Below the pieces are notes generated by a model. That model had not been told where the DNA came from. It saw only the letters and a list, made by a program, of their open reading frames with translations, and did not search any database. This document shows positions 1-8,149 of a stretch of DNA of 25,636 nucleotides, in pieces. Location: assembly GCA_024278555.1 (NCBI GenBank), contig JAJRSX010000056.1, positions 1 through 25,636 on the forward strand, in the 5' to 3' direction. A program made the position numbers and the translations under genes. Within the stretch, counting starts at the first letter, position 1. Each line of letters starts with the position of its first letter. Origin of the DNA: a bacterium (GTDB lineage: Bacteria > CG2-30-53-67 > CG2-30-70-394).

Positions 1-985
1 AGGTGATCGGCCGGACCTCATTGAGCTTGCGGCCGTCGGCGCGGATCCCCTCGTCGACGATCTGCCGGCGCATCACCTCCGCCTCGATATCGTGGAGGAG
101 CCCCTTGATCGGGCCACGGAGGCTCCCCTCCGGGTCGAACTTGGCGAGGGTCTCCTCCTTTACCGCGTCCAGGGCCCCCTGGCGTTCGAACTTCCCCTTG
201 ACCACGTTCGCCTCGGCGATCTTCGCCGTGGCAAAGGCACGGATGTCCGCCTCGATGGCGGTGAAGGCGGGGTCGGGCTCCACCTCGGCCAGGGCCCGGG
301 TCGGCTTGCCCACCTCCTTGGCCCACCCGCTCTGCAGCTCGCAGAGGTGGCGAATCTCGTCGTGGGCGAGCATGAGGGCGTCGATCATCACCGACTCGGG
401 GATCTCCTGCCCCCCGGCCTCGACCATGTTGATGGCGTCGTGGGTGCCGGCGACCATCAGGTCGAGGTCGGAGTCCTCGAGCTGGGCGCGTGACGGGTTG
501 ATCAGAAGTTCACCGCGGATCCGGCCGATCCGCACCCCGGCGATCGGGCCGAGGAAGGGGATGTCGGAGATGGTGAGGGCGGCGGAGGCACCGATCATCG
601 CCGCGACGTCCGGCGGGCACTCCGGGTCAAGGGAGTAGACCGTGGCGATCACCTGGGTCTCCGACATGTACCGCTTGTCGAAGAGGGGCCGCAGGGTGCG
701 GTCGATGATCCGCGAGTTGAGGGTCTCGTGGTCGCCGGCGCGCCCTTCGCGCCGCAGGTATCCACCGGGCACCTTGCCGGCGGCGGAGAACTTCTCCTGA
801 TAGTTGACGGTGAGGGGGAAGAAGTCGCGGGTCGGATCGGACCCCTTCAACCCCACGGCGGTGACCAGGACGTGGGTGTCGCCGTACTTCACCATGCAAG
901 AGCCGTTGGCCTGCTTGGCGAGCCACCCTGTCTCCAGGATGAGCTGACGACCACCTACCTCAGTTGTTACGGTATGACGTTCCAA
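1..985 (-). CDS. pnp: Polynucleotide phosphorylase, N-terminal part (3' end outside window)
   Basis: This is the 3'-5' phosphorolytic exoribonuclease of the RNA degradosome, acting in mRNA turnover in the cytoplasm. About 328 residues are visible, covering the first RNase PH domain (with MVKYGDTHVLVTAV near the N-terminus and FFPLTVNYQEKFSAAGKVPGG after it) and the start of the alpha-helical linker; the rest lies left of position 1. The start is a TTG at 985-983, giving MERHTVTTEVGG; no ATG fits, and a good Shine-Dalgarno (GAAGGAGT, plus-strand 991-998) sits 6 nt upstream. It follows rpsO by 85 nt, the usual rpsO-pnp order. Short hairpins are possible in that spacer (for example CACCC/GGGTG at 1005-1020). 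In E. coli the pnp leader is cut by RNase III for autoregulation; whether that applies here is inference. Identification is secure. Confidence 0.95.
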   Translation of the reverse strand, partial: MERHTVTTEVGGRQLILETGWLAKQANGSCMVKYGDTHVLVTAVGLKGSDPTRDFFPLTVNYQEKFSAAGKVPGGYLRREGRAGDHETLNSRIIDRTLRPLFDKRYMSETQVIATVYSLDPECPPDVAAMIGASAALTISDIPFLGPIAGVRIGRIRGELLINPSRAQLEDSDLDLMVAGTHDAINMVEAGGQEIPESVMIDALMLAHDEIRHLCELQSGWAKEVGKPTRALAEVEPDPAFTAIEADIRAFATAKIAEANVVKGKFERQGALDAVKEETLAKFDPEGSLRGPIKGLLHDIEAEVMRRQIVDEGIRADGRKLNEVRPIT

Positions 986-1070
986 TACAGACTCCTTCGC
1001 ACCTCACCCCCTGGTGGGTGCACATGGCCGGCACCCGGAGAACGGGCGATCCGGACGCTTACTGCCGAAC

Positions 1071-1340
1071 CTACCGGCGGATACCGAGGCGCTGGATGAC
1101 CGTCCGGTAGCGCTCGATGTTCTTCTTCTTCAGGTAATCGAGGAGCCGGCGGCGCTGGCCAACGAGCTTCAGGAGCCCGCGGCGCGAGTGGTGGTCCTTG
1201 TGGTGGGCCTGAAAGTGCTCGTTGAGATAGTGGAGGCGCTCGGTGATGAGGGCGATCTGCACCTCGGGAGATCCGGTGTCGCCGTCGTGGACCGCGAACG
1301 ATTGGATAATGTCGGTCTTCTGATCGTGAGTGAACGCCAT
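1071..1340 (-). CDS. rpsO: Small ribosomal subunit protein S15
   Basis: S15 is a primary 16S rRNA-binding protein of the 30S platform. The 89-residue product has the standard family length and the conserved core ([38 protein letters not shown], and a basic C-terminus ending RLGIRR). It starts at an ATG at 1340 and stops with TAG at 1071. It lies between truB and pnp, as in most Proteobacteria, but is separated from truB by 326 nt that contain a candidate promoter (1438-1466), so rpsO-pnp is probably also transcribed on its own. Confidence 0.97.
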   Translation of the reverse strand: MAFTHDQKTDIIQSFAVHDGDTGSPEVQIALITERLHYLNEHFQAHHKDHHSRRGLLKLVGQRRRLLDYLKKKNIERYRTVIQRLGIRR

Positions 1341-1437
1341 CTTCAGCTACCCCTACAGTTCCCGCCGCCCTAGGTGCGGAGGGCGCGACGTGCGATCACG
1401 CCGCCGGTGTTATTGAGTTCCTCGTGAACGGGCGCGG

Positions 1438-1466
1438 GTTGTACCACGCGCAGCCTGTTGGGGCAA
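1438..1466 (-). promoter_or_regulatory. Candidate sigma70-type promoter for rpsO-pnp
   Basis: On the minus strand TTGCCC (plus 1461-1466) is followed after exactly 17 nt by TACAAC (plus 1438-1443). Each box matches 4 of 6 positions of the TTGACA/TATAAT consensus. A transcript would begin near 1431 and leave a leader of about 90 nt before rpsO. The spacing and location are right, but the boxes are imperfect, so this is a prediction. Confidence 0.35.
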
Positions 1467-1493
1467 AGGGTTGTTGGGTCTCCCGAGGGGTAA

Positions 1494-1524
1494 AACCACG
1501 AAGGGCACGGAGACCACGAAGGAG
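1494..1524. repeat. Degenerate arm of the dispersed GAGACACAGAG repeat family
   Basis: The segment contains CCACGAAGG twice (1496-1504 and 1514-1522) around GCACGGAGA. It resembles one arm of the perfect inverted repeat at 23042-23173 (CCACGGAGACACAGAGG-type). It is a single arm with no partner nearby, probably a decayed remnant. Confidence 0.5.
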
Positions 1525-1666
1525 GGAGGTCAATAATTGTAGGGTGGCTGAGGTGCGTCAGGTTTGCGCGGGGGCGCAGGCCGGGACGCCGAGACGTATT
1601 GGTTGTATCTGGCGGCGCAGCGGGTGGTGAGGCGGCGCAAGGATGGCGTGCATCGGCCGCCCGTCT

Positions 1667-2623
1667 CTAAGAGAGGACGGCGGTGGGGCGGAACCCCCAC
1701 ACCGGCCTCCCCAGCGGGCGCGCTACCGCCAGCAGGGTGCCGCCGGGGGAATAGAGCAACGCCGGCTCTTCGATCTCCTGGGCGGGCGGCGGGCTGGTGT
1801 CGGCGAGGGTGATGGTCTGGCCGTTGCGCAGCTTGGTGTGGCCGGCGCTGTTGACCACCACCCGTTGGTTCGGGGCGAAGCAGTCGGCCACCGGCCGCAA
1901 CACCGCCGCGGCACCGCCCTCGTTCCACCGCGCCCGGATCTCATCGAGGGTGATGGCGTCGTCGAGGGTGTAGGGGCCGGCGGCGGCGCGGACCAGGGTG
2001 GCCAGCACCCCGCCGCAGCCGAGCTGTTCGCCGAGGTCGTGACAGATGGTGCGCACGAAGGTGCCGGAGGAGCAGCGCATCTCAAAGTCGACCTCCCAGA
2101 AGGGGTCGCCGGGGCGGACCTCGAGGACCACGAGCCGGTAGACCCGGACCCGCTTCGCCACCCGCTCCACCTCCTTGCCCTTGCGTGCCAGCTTGTAGAG
2201 GGGGACGCCGCCGACCTTCTTGGCGGAGTACATCGGGGGGATCTGCTCGATCTCGCCCTCGAAGTGGCCGAAGGCATCGCGGATCGCCCCCTCGGTGAGG
2301 TTGCTGGTGTCGCCGCTGAAGGTGACCTCACCGTCGAGGTCCTGGGTGTCGCGCGCCTCTCCGAGGCGCAGGGTGGCGTGGTATTCCTTCTCCCAGCCGG
2401 TGGCGAAGCGCGACAGGCGCGTTGCCTTGCCCACCAGCAGCGGCAGGACGCCACGCGCCGCCGGGTCGAGGGTGCCGACGTGGCCGATCCGCTTGATGTG
2501 GGTGATCCGCCGTACCTCCTGGACCGCCGCGTGTGAGGTGATCCCCCGTGGCTTGTCCACTACCACCACCCCGAGGGGCTCCCCACCCGGTCCCCACTCG
2601 CCCCGCGGCTCCGGCTCATCCAT
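1667..2623 (-). CDS. truB: tRNA pseudouridine(55) synthase TruB
   Basis: TruB makes pseudouridine 55 in the T-arm of tRNAs. The 318-residue protein carries the N-terminal VVVDKPRGITSH motif and the catalytic motif GHVGTLDPAARGVLPLL, with the catalytic Asp at about residue 53. It also has the FEGEIEQIPPMYSAKKVGGVPLY segment and a C-terminal PUA-like part (RVVVNSAGHTKLRNGQ). I chose the ATG at 2623 because GAGG lies 6 nt upstream. The more upstream in-frame codons (2629, 2665) lack a usable site and would lengthen the overlap with rbfA. With this start truB overlaps rbfA by 8 nt, consistent with translational coupling. Confidence 0.93.
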   Translation of the reverse strand: MDEPEPRGEWGPGGEPLGVVVVDKPRGITSHAAVQEVRRITHIKRIGHVGTLDPAARGVLPLLVGKATRLSRFATGWEKEYHATLRLGEARDTQDLDGEVTFSGDTSNLTEGAIRDAFGHFEGEIEQIPPMYSAKKVGGVPLYKLARKGKEVERVAKRVRVYRLVVLEVRPGDPFWEVDFEMRCSSGTFVRTICHDLGEQLGCGGVLATLVRAAAGPYTLDDAITLDEIRARWNEGGAAAVLRPVADCFAPNQRVVVNSAGHTKLRNGQTITLADTSPPPAQEIEEPALLYSPGGTLLAVARPLGRPVWGFRPTAVLS

Positions 2624-3020
2624 CGTCATCCTCGTTGTCGTCGGTGGTCTCCTCGGCATCCTCATCCATGTAGTCGATGTCGTCGAGCAGCGCCTCGATG
2701 TGCGCGCCCTCGGCCAAGGAGGTGTCGTAGCGAAAGTCGAGCTCGGGGATCCGTTTGACCCGCATCATCTTGCCGAGCCGCGCCCGCAGGTAGGAGGTCG
2801 CCGCCACCAGGCCGGCGTGGACCTCCTCCCACCCCTCCTCACCGGCGAGCAGGGAGATGTAGACGCGAGCGTGGCGCAGGTCGGGTGCCACCTCGGCGCC
2901 GGTGATCGTCACCCCGTGGACGCGCGGATCCTTGACCCGCCGGCCGATCAGCTCCGCGAGGAGCTCCACGAGCTGGCCGTTGAGGCGCTGTGGACGGGAG
3001 TAGTCGGAGGTGTAACGCAT
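2616..3020 (-). CDS. rbfA: 30S ribosome-binding factor RbfA
   Basis: RbfA is a KH-fold factor needed for 16S rRNA 5'-end maturation and 30S assembly. The 134-residue product has the family core (RPQRLNGQLVELLAELI, RVKDPRVHGVTITGAEVAPDLRHARVYISLL, RAR-GKMMRVKRIPELDFRYD) and an acidic tail (EDAEETTDDNEDDDG). The assigned ATG at 3020 gives a normal N-terminus. The sequence directly upstream (GAGCCCCCCC) contains no Shine-Dalgarno, because the terminal inverted repeat of a probable MITE (3021-3291) ends right at the start codon. Translation may therefore be inefficient or leader-structure dependent; that is inference. Confidence 0.92.
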   Translation of the reverse strand: MRYTSDYSRPQRLNGQLVELLAELIGRRVKDPRVHGVTITGAEVAPDLRHARVYISLLAGEEGWEEVHAGLVAATSYLRARLGKMMRVKRIPELDFRYDTSLAEGAHIEALLDDIDYMDEDAEETTDDNEDDDG

Positions 3021-3291
3021 GGGGGGGCTCGCTTCGCTCGCGGGGGTGGGGGGTGGGGGTGGGGGATGGGGGGGTCTGTGGCCGGCGACCTTCTTGTTGG
3101 CCTCCAGCCTTCAGCTATCAGCATTCCGCACCGGAGGTTGGGGATGTCGTCACCGTACGAGGGACTCGAGCCGGAGGCGATGGTCGATGAACGCCGATTG
3201 GTGCCGGCTCCCCATCCTCGTCTCATCCGGCCCGCAGGGCCGACCATCCCTCATCCCTCACTCCCTACCCCCGCGAGCGAAGCGGGCCCCT
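3021..3291. mobile_element. MITE-like non-coding element with about 50-bp terminal inverted repeats
   Basis: The infB-rbfA gap is flanked by inverted copies of one sequence. The left arm begins GGCTCGCTTCGCTCGCGGGG (about 3025) and runs through G-rich sequence to about 3073. The right arm, read on the minus strand from 3291, begins GGGCCCGCTTCGCTCGCGGG and continues with a matching G-rich run ending GGGATGG. The match extends for about 50 bp with a few G/A differences. The 170-bp interior has no open frame of interest, contains a CGGCCC-GCA-GGGCCG hairpin (about 3229-3243) and a TTCAGCTATCAGC motif near 3110. No transposase and no clear target duplication are visible. The outer arms can each fold (CCCGC/GCGGG), so it could also act as a processing or attenuation structure. 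Confidence 0.6.
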
Positions 3292-6025
3292 AGAGCTGTG
3301 CCGCCACCTCCTCCATCTCGAAGACCTCCAGGACGTCGCCCGTCTTGATGTCGTTGTAGCCCACCAGGCCGATGCCGCACTCGAAGCCGGCGGCCACCTC
3401 CTTGGCGTCGTCCTTGAAGCGCCGCAGGGAGCCGATCTTGCCGGTGTGAACCACCACGTTGTCACGCAGCAAACGCACGTCGGCGTTGCGCCGGATGACG
3501 CCGTCGAGGACGTAGCTGCCGCCGATGTTCCCCATCTTGGTGATCGAGAAGACCTCGCGGATCTCCGCGTGGCCGATGATCCGCTCTTCGTAGATCGCCT
3601 CCAGAAGCCCCTCCATGGCCTCGCGAATCTCTTCCGCGAGCTTGTAGATGATGGAGTGGAGGCGGATGTCGATGTTCTCCTGTTCGGCGAGCTTGCGGGC
3701 CGCGGCGGTGGGACGGACGTTGAAGCCGATGATGACGGCGTCGGACGCCTTGGCGAGGTCGATGTCGGTCTCGGTGATCGCCCCGACACCGGAGTGGATC
3801 ACTTGGAGCTGTGCCTTTTCCGTGGAGATCCGCTGGAGGGTGTCGGAGACCGCTTCTACCGACCCCTGCACGTCACCCTTGATGACCACCGGCAGGATCT
3901 TGGTCTCCCCGCCCTCAACTGCCGCCAGAAGCTCCTCGAGGGTCGATTTGCGGCCGCCGCGGGAGAGGTCGAGCTGGCGCTTGCGATCGGCACGTCGTGC
4001 CGCCACCTGTCGCGCCTCGCGCTCGTTCTTCATTACCACGAGGTCGTCACCCGGTGAGGGCACGCCGGCGAGGCCGACAACCTCCACCGGGGTGGCGGGA
4101 CCGGCCTCCTTCACCGGCTCGCCGTGGTCGTCGAGCATGGCGCGCACGCGACCGGACTGGCCGCCGATGACGCACGAGTCGCCCTTCTTCAGGATGCCGT
4201 GCTGGACGAGGATGGTGGCCACCGGGCCGCGTCCCTTGTCCATTCGGGCCTCGATCACCACCCCGCGGCAGGTCGCCTTGGAAGAGGCCTTGAGCTCCAG
4301 CATCTCGGCCAGCAGGAAGACCGCCTCCAGGAGGGCGTCGACCCCCTCGCCGGTCTTGGCGGAGATCGGCAGCATGGAGATGTCGCCGCCGTACTCCTCC
4401 GCCACCAGGTCGTACTCGGTGAGCTGCTGCTTGACCCGGTCGGGATCGGCGTCGGGGAGGTCCATCTTGTTGACCGCCACGACCACCGGCACCCCGGCTG
4501 CCTTGGCGTGGTTGATCGCCTCCACCGTCTGCGGCATGACCCCGTCGTCGGCGGCGACCACCAGGATGACCAGGTCGGTGACCTGGGCGCCGCGGGCGCG
4601 GATGGCGGTGAACGCCTCATGGCCCGGGGTGTCGAGGAAGGTGATCGCGCCGTCGTCGAGGCGGACCTGGTAGGCGCCGATGTGCTGGGTGATGCCTCCC
4701 GCCTCCCCGGCGGTGACGTGGGCGTGGCGCAGGTAGTCCAACAGGGTGGTCTTGCCGTGGTCGACGTGGCCCATGACGGTGACCACCGGCGGCCGCGGCT
4801 CGAGGTCGTCTTCGGCGATCTCCTCCACCCCGGGGAGGATCTCCTCCGGCTCCTTCAGCTCCTCGCGCTCGACGGTGAGGGCGCAGCCGTACTCGCCGGC
4901 CAGGAGCGCCGCCGTATCCTTGTCGATGGTCTGGTTGACGGAGGCCATCACCCCCATCCCCATGAGCTTGACGACCACCTCGTTGACCGGCACCTCCATC
5001 GCCTTGGCAAGGTCGCCGACGGTTGCCTCCTCATCCCAGGCGATGATCCGGCTTCCCTCGCCACCCTCACCGCTGAGGTCGATCACCTCGGTGCGCTCGA
5101 CCTCCGCCATCACGTCGCTGCGCTTGCGGCGCCGCTTGAAGCGGCGGCGACCGGCGGGCTGCGGCCCGGTTGGGCGGGCGGGACGCCGTCCCCTGTCCTT
5201 CTTGTTGACGACCGAGGTGACCACCTTCTTGCCGCGGGTGGTGGGGCGGCCGCCGGCGGGTAGGGGCGAACGGGTGGTGTCGGCCACCGACACCACATGG
5301 ACCCCGGGGCGTCGCCCCTCGCGTTTGGCGATCGGGACGCGGGTACGCCGCTCGTGCTCGCCGTACTCGACGCCGCCACCGGAGCGGGTGGTGATGGTGC
5401 GTGGCGGGGTGAGGTCGACGTGGCCGACGACCTCGCCGAGCTGCGACGGCTGTGCCTTGGCCGGGCCGAGGTCGGCATCGATCTTGCGGCCGGTGAGCGT
5501 CGGCGTCGTTGGCGGCCGCGGCGGCCGCGGCGGCCGCGGCGGCAGCGTCGGCTGTGCCGCCGGCGTCTTGGCGGCGACCTCCGGGGGAGTGGCCTCGACG
5601 TGGCCGACGACTTCGCCGAGCTGCGGCGGCGCGACCTTCTCGGCGACCGGGGCCGCGGGTTCGGCAACGGGCGGGGCAGCCTCGACTGCGGGTGCGGGGG
5701 CCTCCACCTCGGGTGTCGGCTCCGCAGGCGTGGGCGGCGCCTCGGAGGCGGCAGGCTTTGCCTTCGCCTCTACCTGGGTGACGGCTGCCGCTGCAGGGGC
5801 CGCCGCCGGGGCCGCCGGGACCTTTTTGCGCCGCTTACGCACCCGCACCTTGCTCGGCACCACGGGCGTCTTTTTGGCAAACTTCTCACGCATCCGCGTC
5901 GCCCCCTCGTTGGGGATGCGGCTGAGCTCGCTACGGACCTCGAAGCCTGCCTTCTTCAGGGCGGAGGTGAGCTTGTCCGGAGCAACTGAGAGCTCTTTGG
6001 CGAGATCGTGAAGGCTGATCGCCAT
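3290..6025 (-). CDS. infB: Translation initiation factor IF-2
   Basis: IF-2 is the GTPase that brings initiator tRNA to the 30S subunit and promotes subunit joining. The 911-residue protein has an IF2_N domain (MAISLHDLAKELSVAPDKL), then a long Ala/Pro/Arg-rich linker, and a second IF2_N-like domain (TVGDLAKAMEVPVNEVVVKL). The G domain starts at about residue 417, with G1 GHVDHGKTT, G2 GGITQHIGAY, G3 DTPGHEAF, G4 NKMD and G5 SAKTGEG. Domains II, III and IV follow (KGDVQGSVEA, IGHAEIREVFSI). The ATG at 6025 is chosen because it begins the IF2_N domain and has AGGA 8 nt upstream; the open frame extends to 6133 but that part overlaps ylxR-ylxQ. The linker contains a duplicated QLGEVVGHV peptide and a PPRPPRPPRP run from a 9-nt tandem repeat. 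Confidence 0.96.
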   Translation of the reverse strand: MAISLHDLAKELSVAPDKLTSALKKAGFEVRSELSRIPNEGATRMREKFAKKTPVVPSKVRVRKRRKKVPAAPAAAPAAAAVTQVEAKAKPAASEAPPTPAEPTPEVEAPAPAVEAAPPVAEPAAPVAEKVAPPQLGEVVGHVEATPPEVAAKTPAAQPTLPPRPPRPPRPPTTPTLTGRKIDADLGPAKAQPSQLGEVVGHVDLTPPRTITTRSGGGVEYGEHERRTRVPIAKREGRRPGVHVVSVADTTRSPLPAGGRPTTRGKKVVTSVVNKKDRGRRPARPTGPQPAGRRRFKRRRKRSDVMAEVERTEVIDLSGEGGEGSRIIAWDEEATVGDLAKAMEVPVNEVVVKLMGMGVMASVNQTIDKDTAALLAGEYGCALTVEREELKEPEEILPGVEEIAEDDLEPRPPVVTVMGHVDHGKTTLLDYLRHAHVTAGEAGGITQHIGAYQVRLDDGAITFLDTPGHEAFTAIRARGAQVTDLVILVVAADDGVMPQTVEAINHAKAAGVPVVVAVNKMDLPDADPDRVKQQLTEYDLVAEEYGGDISMLPISAKTGEGVDALLEAVFLLAEMLELKASSKATCRGVVIEARMDKGRGPVATILVQHGILKKGDSCVIGGQSGRVRAMLDDHGEPVKEAGPATPVEVVGLAGVPSPGDDLVVMKNEREARQVAARRADRKRQLDLSRGGRKSTLEELLAAVEGGETKILPVVIKGDVQGSVEAVSDTLQRISTEKAQLQVIHSGVGAITETDIDLAKASDAVIIGFNVRPTAAARKLAEQENIDIRLHSIIYKLAEEIREAMEGLLEAIYEERIIGHAEIREVFSITKMGNIGGSYVLDGVIRRNADVRLLRDNVVVHTGKIGSLRRFKDDAKEVAAGFECGIGLVGYNDIKTGDVLEVFEMEEVAAQL
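5511..5546. repeat. 9-bp tandem repeat (GGCGGCCGC x 4) inside infB
   Basis: Three exact copies of GGCGGCCGC and a fourth variant (GGCGGCAGC) stand in tandem. They encode the PPRPPRPPRP stretch of the IF-2 linker on the minus strand. The 9-bp unit keeps the reading frame, so copy-number change would only alter linker length. It also creates three overlapping NotI-type GCGGCCGC sites. Confidence 0.85.
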
Positions 6026-6036
6026 GCGTCGTTTCC

Positions 6037-6669
6037 TTAATCTGTGTGTGTCGGTGCGGTCTCCCGCGCCAGTGTGAGGAGCCATTCTACCCGCATCGCC
6101 GCACGTGGTGCACAGGCCCAGATGACCGCACACCGCTCGCGTCCCAGCGCCGTGCCCCAGGTCGCCTGGTTGCCGGCCGTGTGGAGCGGCAGGCCGGCGG
6201 CCTCGGCACGGTGGTGCCAGCGACGCGTGGTGGCCTCTCCAGCGTCTGCGGCGAGGAGGATGAGACCCTGTGTTGCACCCTGCTTGGCCATCGCCGCCTC
6301 GATCGCATCGCTGCCTGCCACCACCGCGCCGCCTTTGGCGTAGACCCCGAAGGCCTCGGCGAGCCGCTGGTTTGCCTGCTGGTGGAGATCGGCGAGAAAT
6401 GGCCCACTATCCACGGCCGCCATGCGGCGGCGAAAGCCGCGGCCGAGGCAGCCGGGTCGCACCACCTCGGCGAGGCAGGAGCGCCGGATGCAGCAATAGG
6501 CGCCGCGCCCCGGGAGACGACCGGCGAGGTCGGCGACCACGGTGCCGTCGGTCGTGCACGCCAGGCGCAAGAGGGACTCCTTGGGCGCCACCGAGCGGCA
6601 GACGAGACACTGCCGCTCCGCCGTGTGGCGATGCGGGGTCTCGGAGAGGAGGGGGGCGGCGACGCTCAG
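6037..6669 (-). CDS. Fused YlxR (DUF448) and L7Ae-like RNA-binding protein, probable CTG start
   Basis: The 210-residue product joins two nucleic-acid-binding modules. The first is a YlxR domain (QCLVCRSVAPKESLLRL, then GRLPGRGAYCC and CLAEVVRPGCLGRGFRR). The second is an L7Ae/YlxQ-like domain (LAEAFGVYAKGGAVVAGSDAIEAAM, LILLAADAGEATTRRW). Many annotators would start at the GTG at 6591, but that removes the first conserved YlxR cysteines (CLVC). No ATG, GTG or TTG exists in frame between the upstream stop and that point. A CTG at 6669 has a perfect GAAGGAGG (plus 6676-6683) 6 nt upstream and overlaps the nusA stop as CTGA. The gene ends 11 nt before infB. It probably acts in ribosome or RNA metabolism with NusA and IF-2; the biochemical role is unproven. 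Confidence 0.88.
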   Translation of the reverse strand: MSVAAPLLSETPHRHTAERQCLVCRSVAPKESLLRLACTTDGTVVADLAGRLPGRGAYCCIRRSCLAEVVRPGCLGRGFRRRMAAVDSGPFLADLHQQANQRLAEAFGVYAKGGAVVAGSDAIEAAMAKQGATQGLILLAADAGEATTRRWHHRAEAAGLPLHTAGNQATWGTALGRERCAVIWACAPRAAMRVEWLLTLARETAPTHTD

Positions 6670-8132
6670 GGCTGGCCTCCTTCACCCGGGGTGGCGACCT
6701 CTTCCGCTTCGTCCGCCTGTAGATCGGTGGAGGCCAGCTCCGGTCGCGCGAGGATCTCCTCGGGCTTCGGCTTGATCTCTTCGTAACGCTCTTCGAGCCG
6801 CTGGACCACCTTCTTGTAGACCTCGATCGCCTCTTCGCGCTCGATCCCCGGGAGGCTGCCGAAGGTCGCCGGGTTGGACTCCAGCATCTGCTTGAGGGTG
6901 CCGAGCTCCTGGCCCGCGAGGTCGGCGGCGAGCTGTGCGCCGACACCGTCGAGCTCGCCCACCGACAGGGAGCCGAGCTCGGTCAGGACCTGCTCCCGAG
7001 CCTTCTCCTGCGCCTCCATCAAGGTGTAGGCGTCCTCGGTGACGATGTCGATGCGGTAGCCGGTGAGCTTGGAGGCGAGGCGTACGTTTTGACCGCGACG
7101 GCCGATGGCGAGCGCCTGCTGCCCATCCTCGACGAGGGCGGTGGCCTGCTTGTTCTCCTCGTCGATCACGAAGCGGCTGAGCTCCGCCGGTGACAGGGCA
7201 CGCTGGAGGAGGAGGGAGGCGTCCTCGGTGAACTCGACGATGTCGATGCGTTCGCCGCGCAGCTCCTGGACCACCGCACGCACGCGCGACCCCTTCATGC
7301 CGACGCACGCCCCTACCGGGTCGATGTTCGGGTCTCGGGAGACGACCAGGATCTTCGCCCGCTCGCCGGGGTTCCGCACCGCGCGGACGATCTCGATGAT
7401 GCCGTCGTAGACCTCCGGCACCTCGTACTCGAAGAGCCCCTTGAGGAACTCCGGGTGGATCCGCGACAGGATGACCTGCGGCCCCTTCAGGTCGTCGGTC
7501 ACCTCGAGGATCATCGCCCGCACCCGCTCGCCGCGCCGGAACCGCTCATTGGGGATCTGCTCGCGGCGCGGCAACAGCGCCTCGGTGCGGCCCAGCTCGA
7601 CGACCACGTCGCCCTTCTCGTAGCGGATGACGTTGCCGTTGACCACGTGGCCGACGCGCTCCTGGTACTCGGTGAAGATGACGTCACGCTCCGCCTCACG
7701 GAGCTTTTGGGCGAGGACCTGCTTGGCGTTCTGGGCGGCGATGCGACCAAGCTCGTCGACGTCGATGCGCACCGCGATCTCGTCGCCCAACTCGACCTCG
7801 GGGTCAAACACCCGCGCATCCTCCAGGAGAATCTGGGCATCGACGGAGAGGGGCTCCTCCTCACCCTCGGCGAGGGGGGCCTCCTCTCCCTCCTCCTCAA
7901 ACTTGGGCTTCGGCTCGATGATCTCATCCACCACCGTGCGATAGAGGTATGCCTCGATCTCCCCCGAGTCGCCGATCTCCACCTCGATGACGGTGTTCTC
8001 CCCGTACTTGCGGCGCGCCGCGTGGGCGATCGCCTCGGTCACCGCGTCGAGGAGGATCTTGCGGTCGATGTTCTTCTCCTTGCTGATCTGATTGATCATC
8101 TGGAGGACATTCTGAAGAATCGGTGTGGCCAT
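6666..8132 (-). CDS. nusA: Transcription termination/antitermination factor NusA
   Basis: NusA binds RNA polymerase and nascent RNA and modulates pausing, termination and antitermination. The 488-residue protein has the polymerase-binding N-terminal domain (MATPILQNVLQMINQISKEKNID), an S1 domain (GHVVNGNVIRYEKGDVVVELG) and two KH domains (GMKGSRVRAVVQELRGERIDIV and GRRGQNVRLASKLTGYRIDI). The C-terminal region holds an acidic-repeat/HhH-like segment (ELDGVGAQLAADLAGQELGTL), so it is of the longer proteobacterial type. An acidic insertion (FEEEGEEAPLAEGEEEP) sits in the N-terminal domain. The ATG at 8132 has AAGGAG 9 nt upstream. It follows rimP by 17 nt, and its stop overlaps the next gene by 4 nt. 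Confidence 0.97.
   Translation of the reverse strand: MATPILQNVLQMINQISKEKNIDRKILLDAVTEAIAHAARRKYGENTVIEVEIGDSGEIEAYLYRTVVDEIIEPKPKFEEEGEEAPLAEGEEEPLSVDAQILLEDARVFDPEVELGDEIAVRIDVDELGRIAAQNAKQVLAQKLREAERDVIFTEYQERVGHVVNGNVIRYEKGDVVVELGRTEALLPRREQIPNERFRRGERVRAMILEVTDDLKGPQVILSRIHPEFLKGLFEYEVPEVYDGIIEIVRAVRNPGERAKILVVSRDPNIDPVGACVGMKGSRVRAVVQELRGERIDIVEFTEDASLLLQRALSPAELSRFVIDEENKQATALVEDGQQALAIGRRGQNVRLASKLTGYRIDIVTEDAYTLMEAQEKAREQVLTELGSLSVGELDGVGAQLAADLAGQELGTLKQMLESNPATFGSLPGIEREEAIEVYKKVVQRLEERYEEIKPKPEEILARPELASTDLQADEAEEVATPGEGGQP
6676..6683 (-). promoter_or_regulatory. Shine-Dalgarno that fixes the CTG start of the YlxR-L7Ae gene
   Basis: GAAGGAGG on the minus strand lies inside the last codons of nusA and is 6 nt from the CTG at 6669-6667. 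It is one of the strongest ribosome-binding sites in the window. It serves no other start codon, which supports the non-canonical start. Confidence 0.7.
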
Positions 8133-8149
8133 GGCGTCTTGCTCCTTGT

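Larger units (their letters stand above)
1341..1666. other. Intergenic region between truB and rpsO
   Basis: I see no gene in this 326-nt gap. It holds the candidate rpsO promoter (1438-1466) and a degenerate single arm of the GAGACACAGAG-type dispersed repeat (1494-1524). Across its boundary with truB an imperfect hairpin spans the truB stop codon (about 1660-1686). That hairpin has no T-tract, so it is at best a weak terminator. Confidence 0.5.

Noticed and set aside
1660-1686. Hairpin over the truB stop codon as a terminator
   Set aside because: The stem is imperfect and no T-tract follows; noted only in the intergenic entry.
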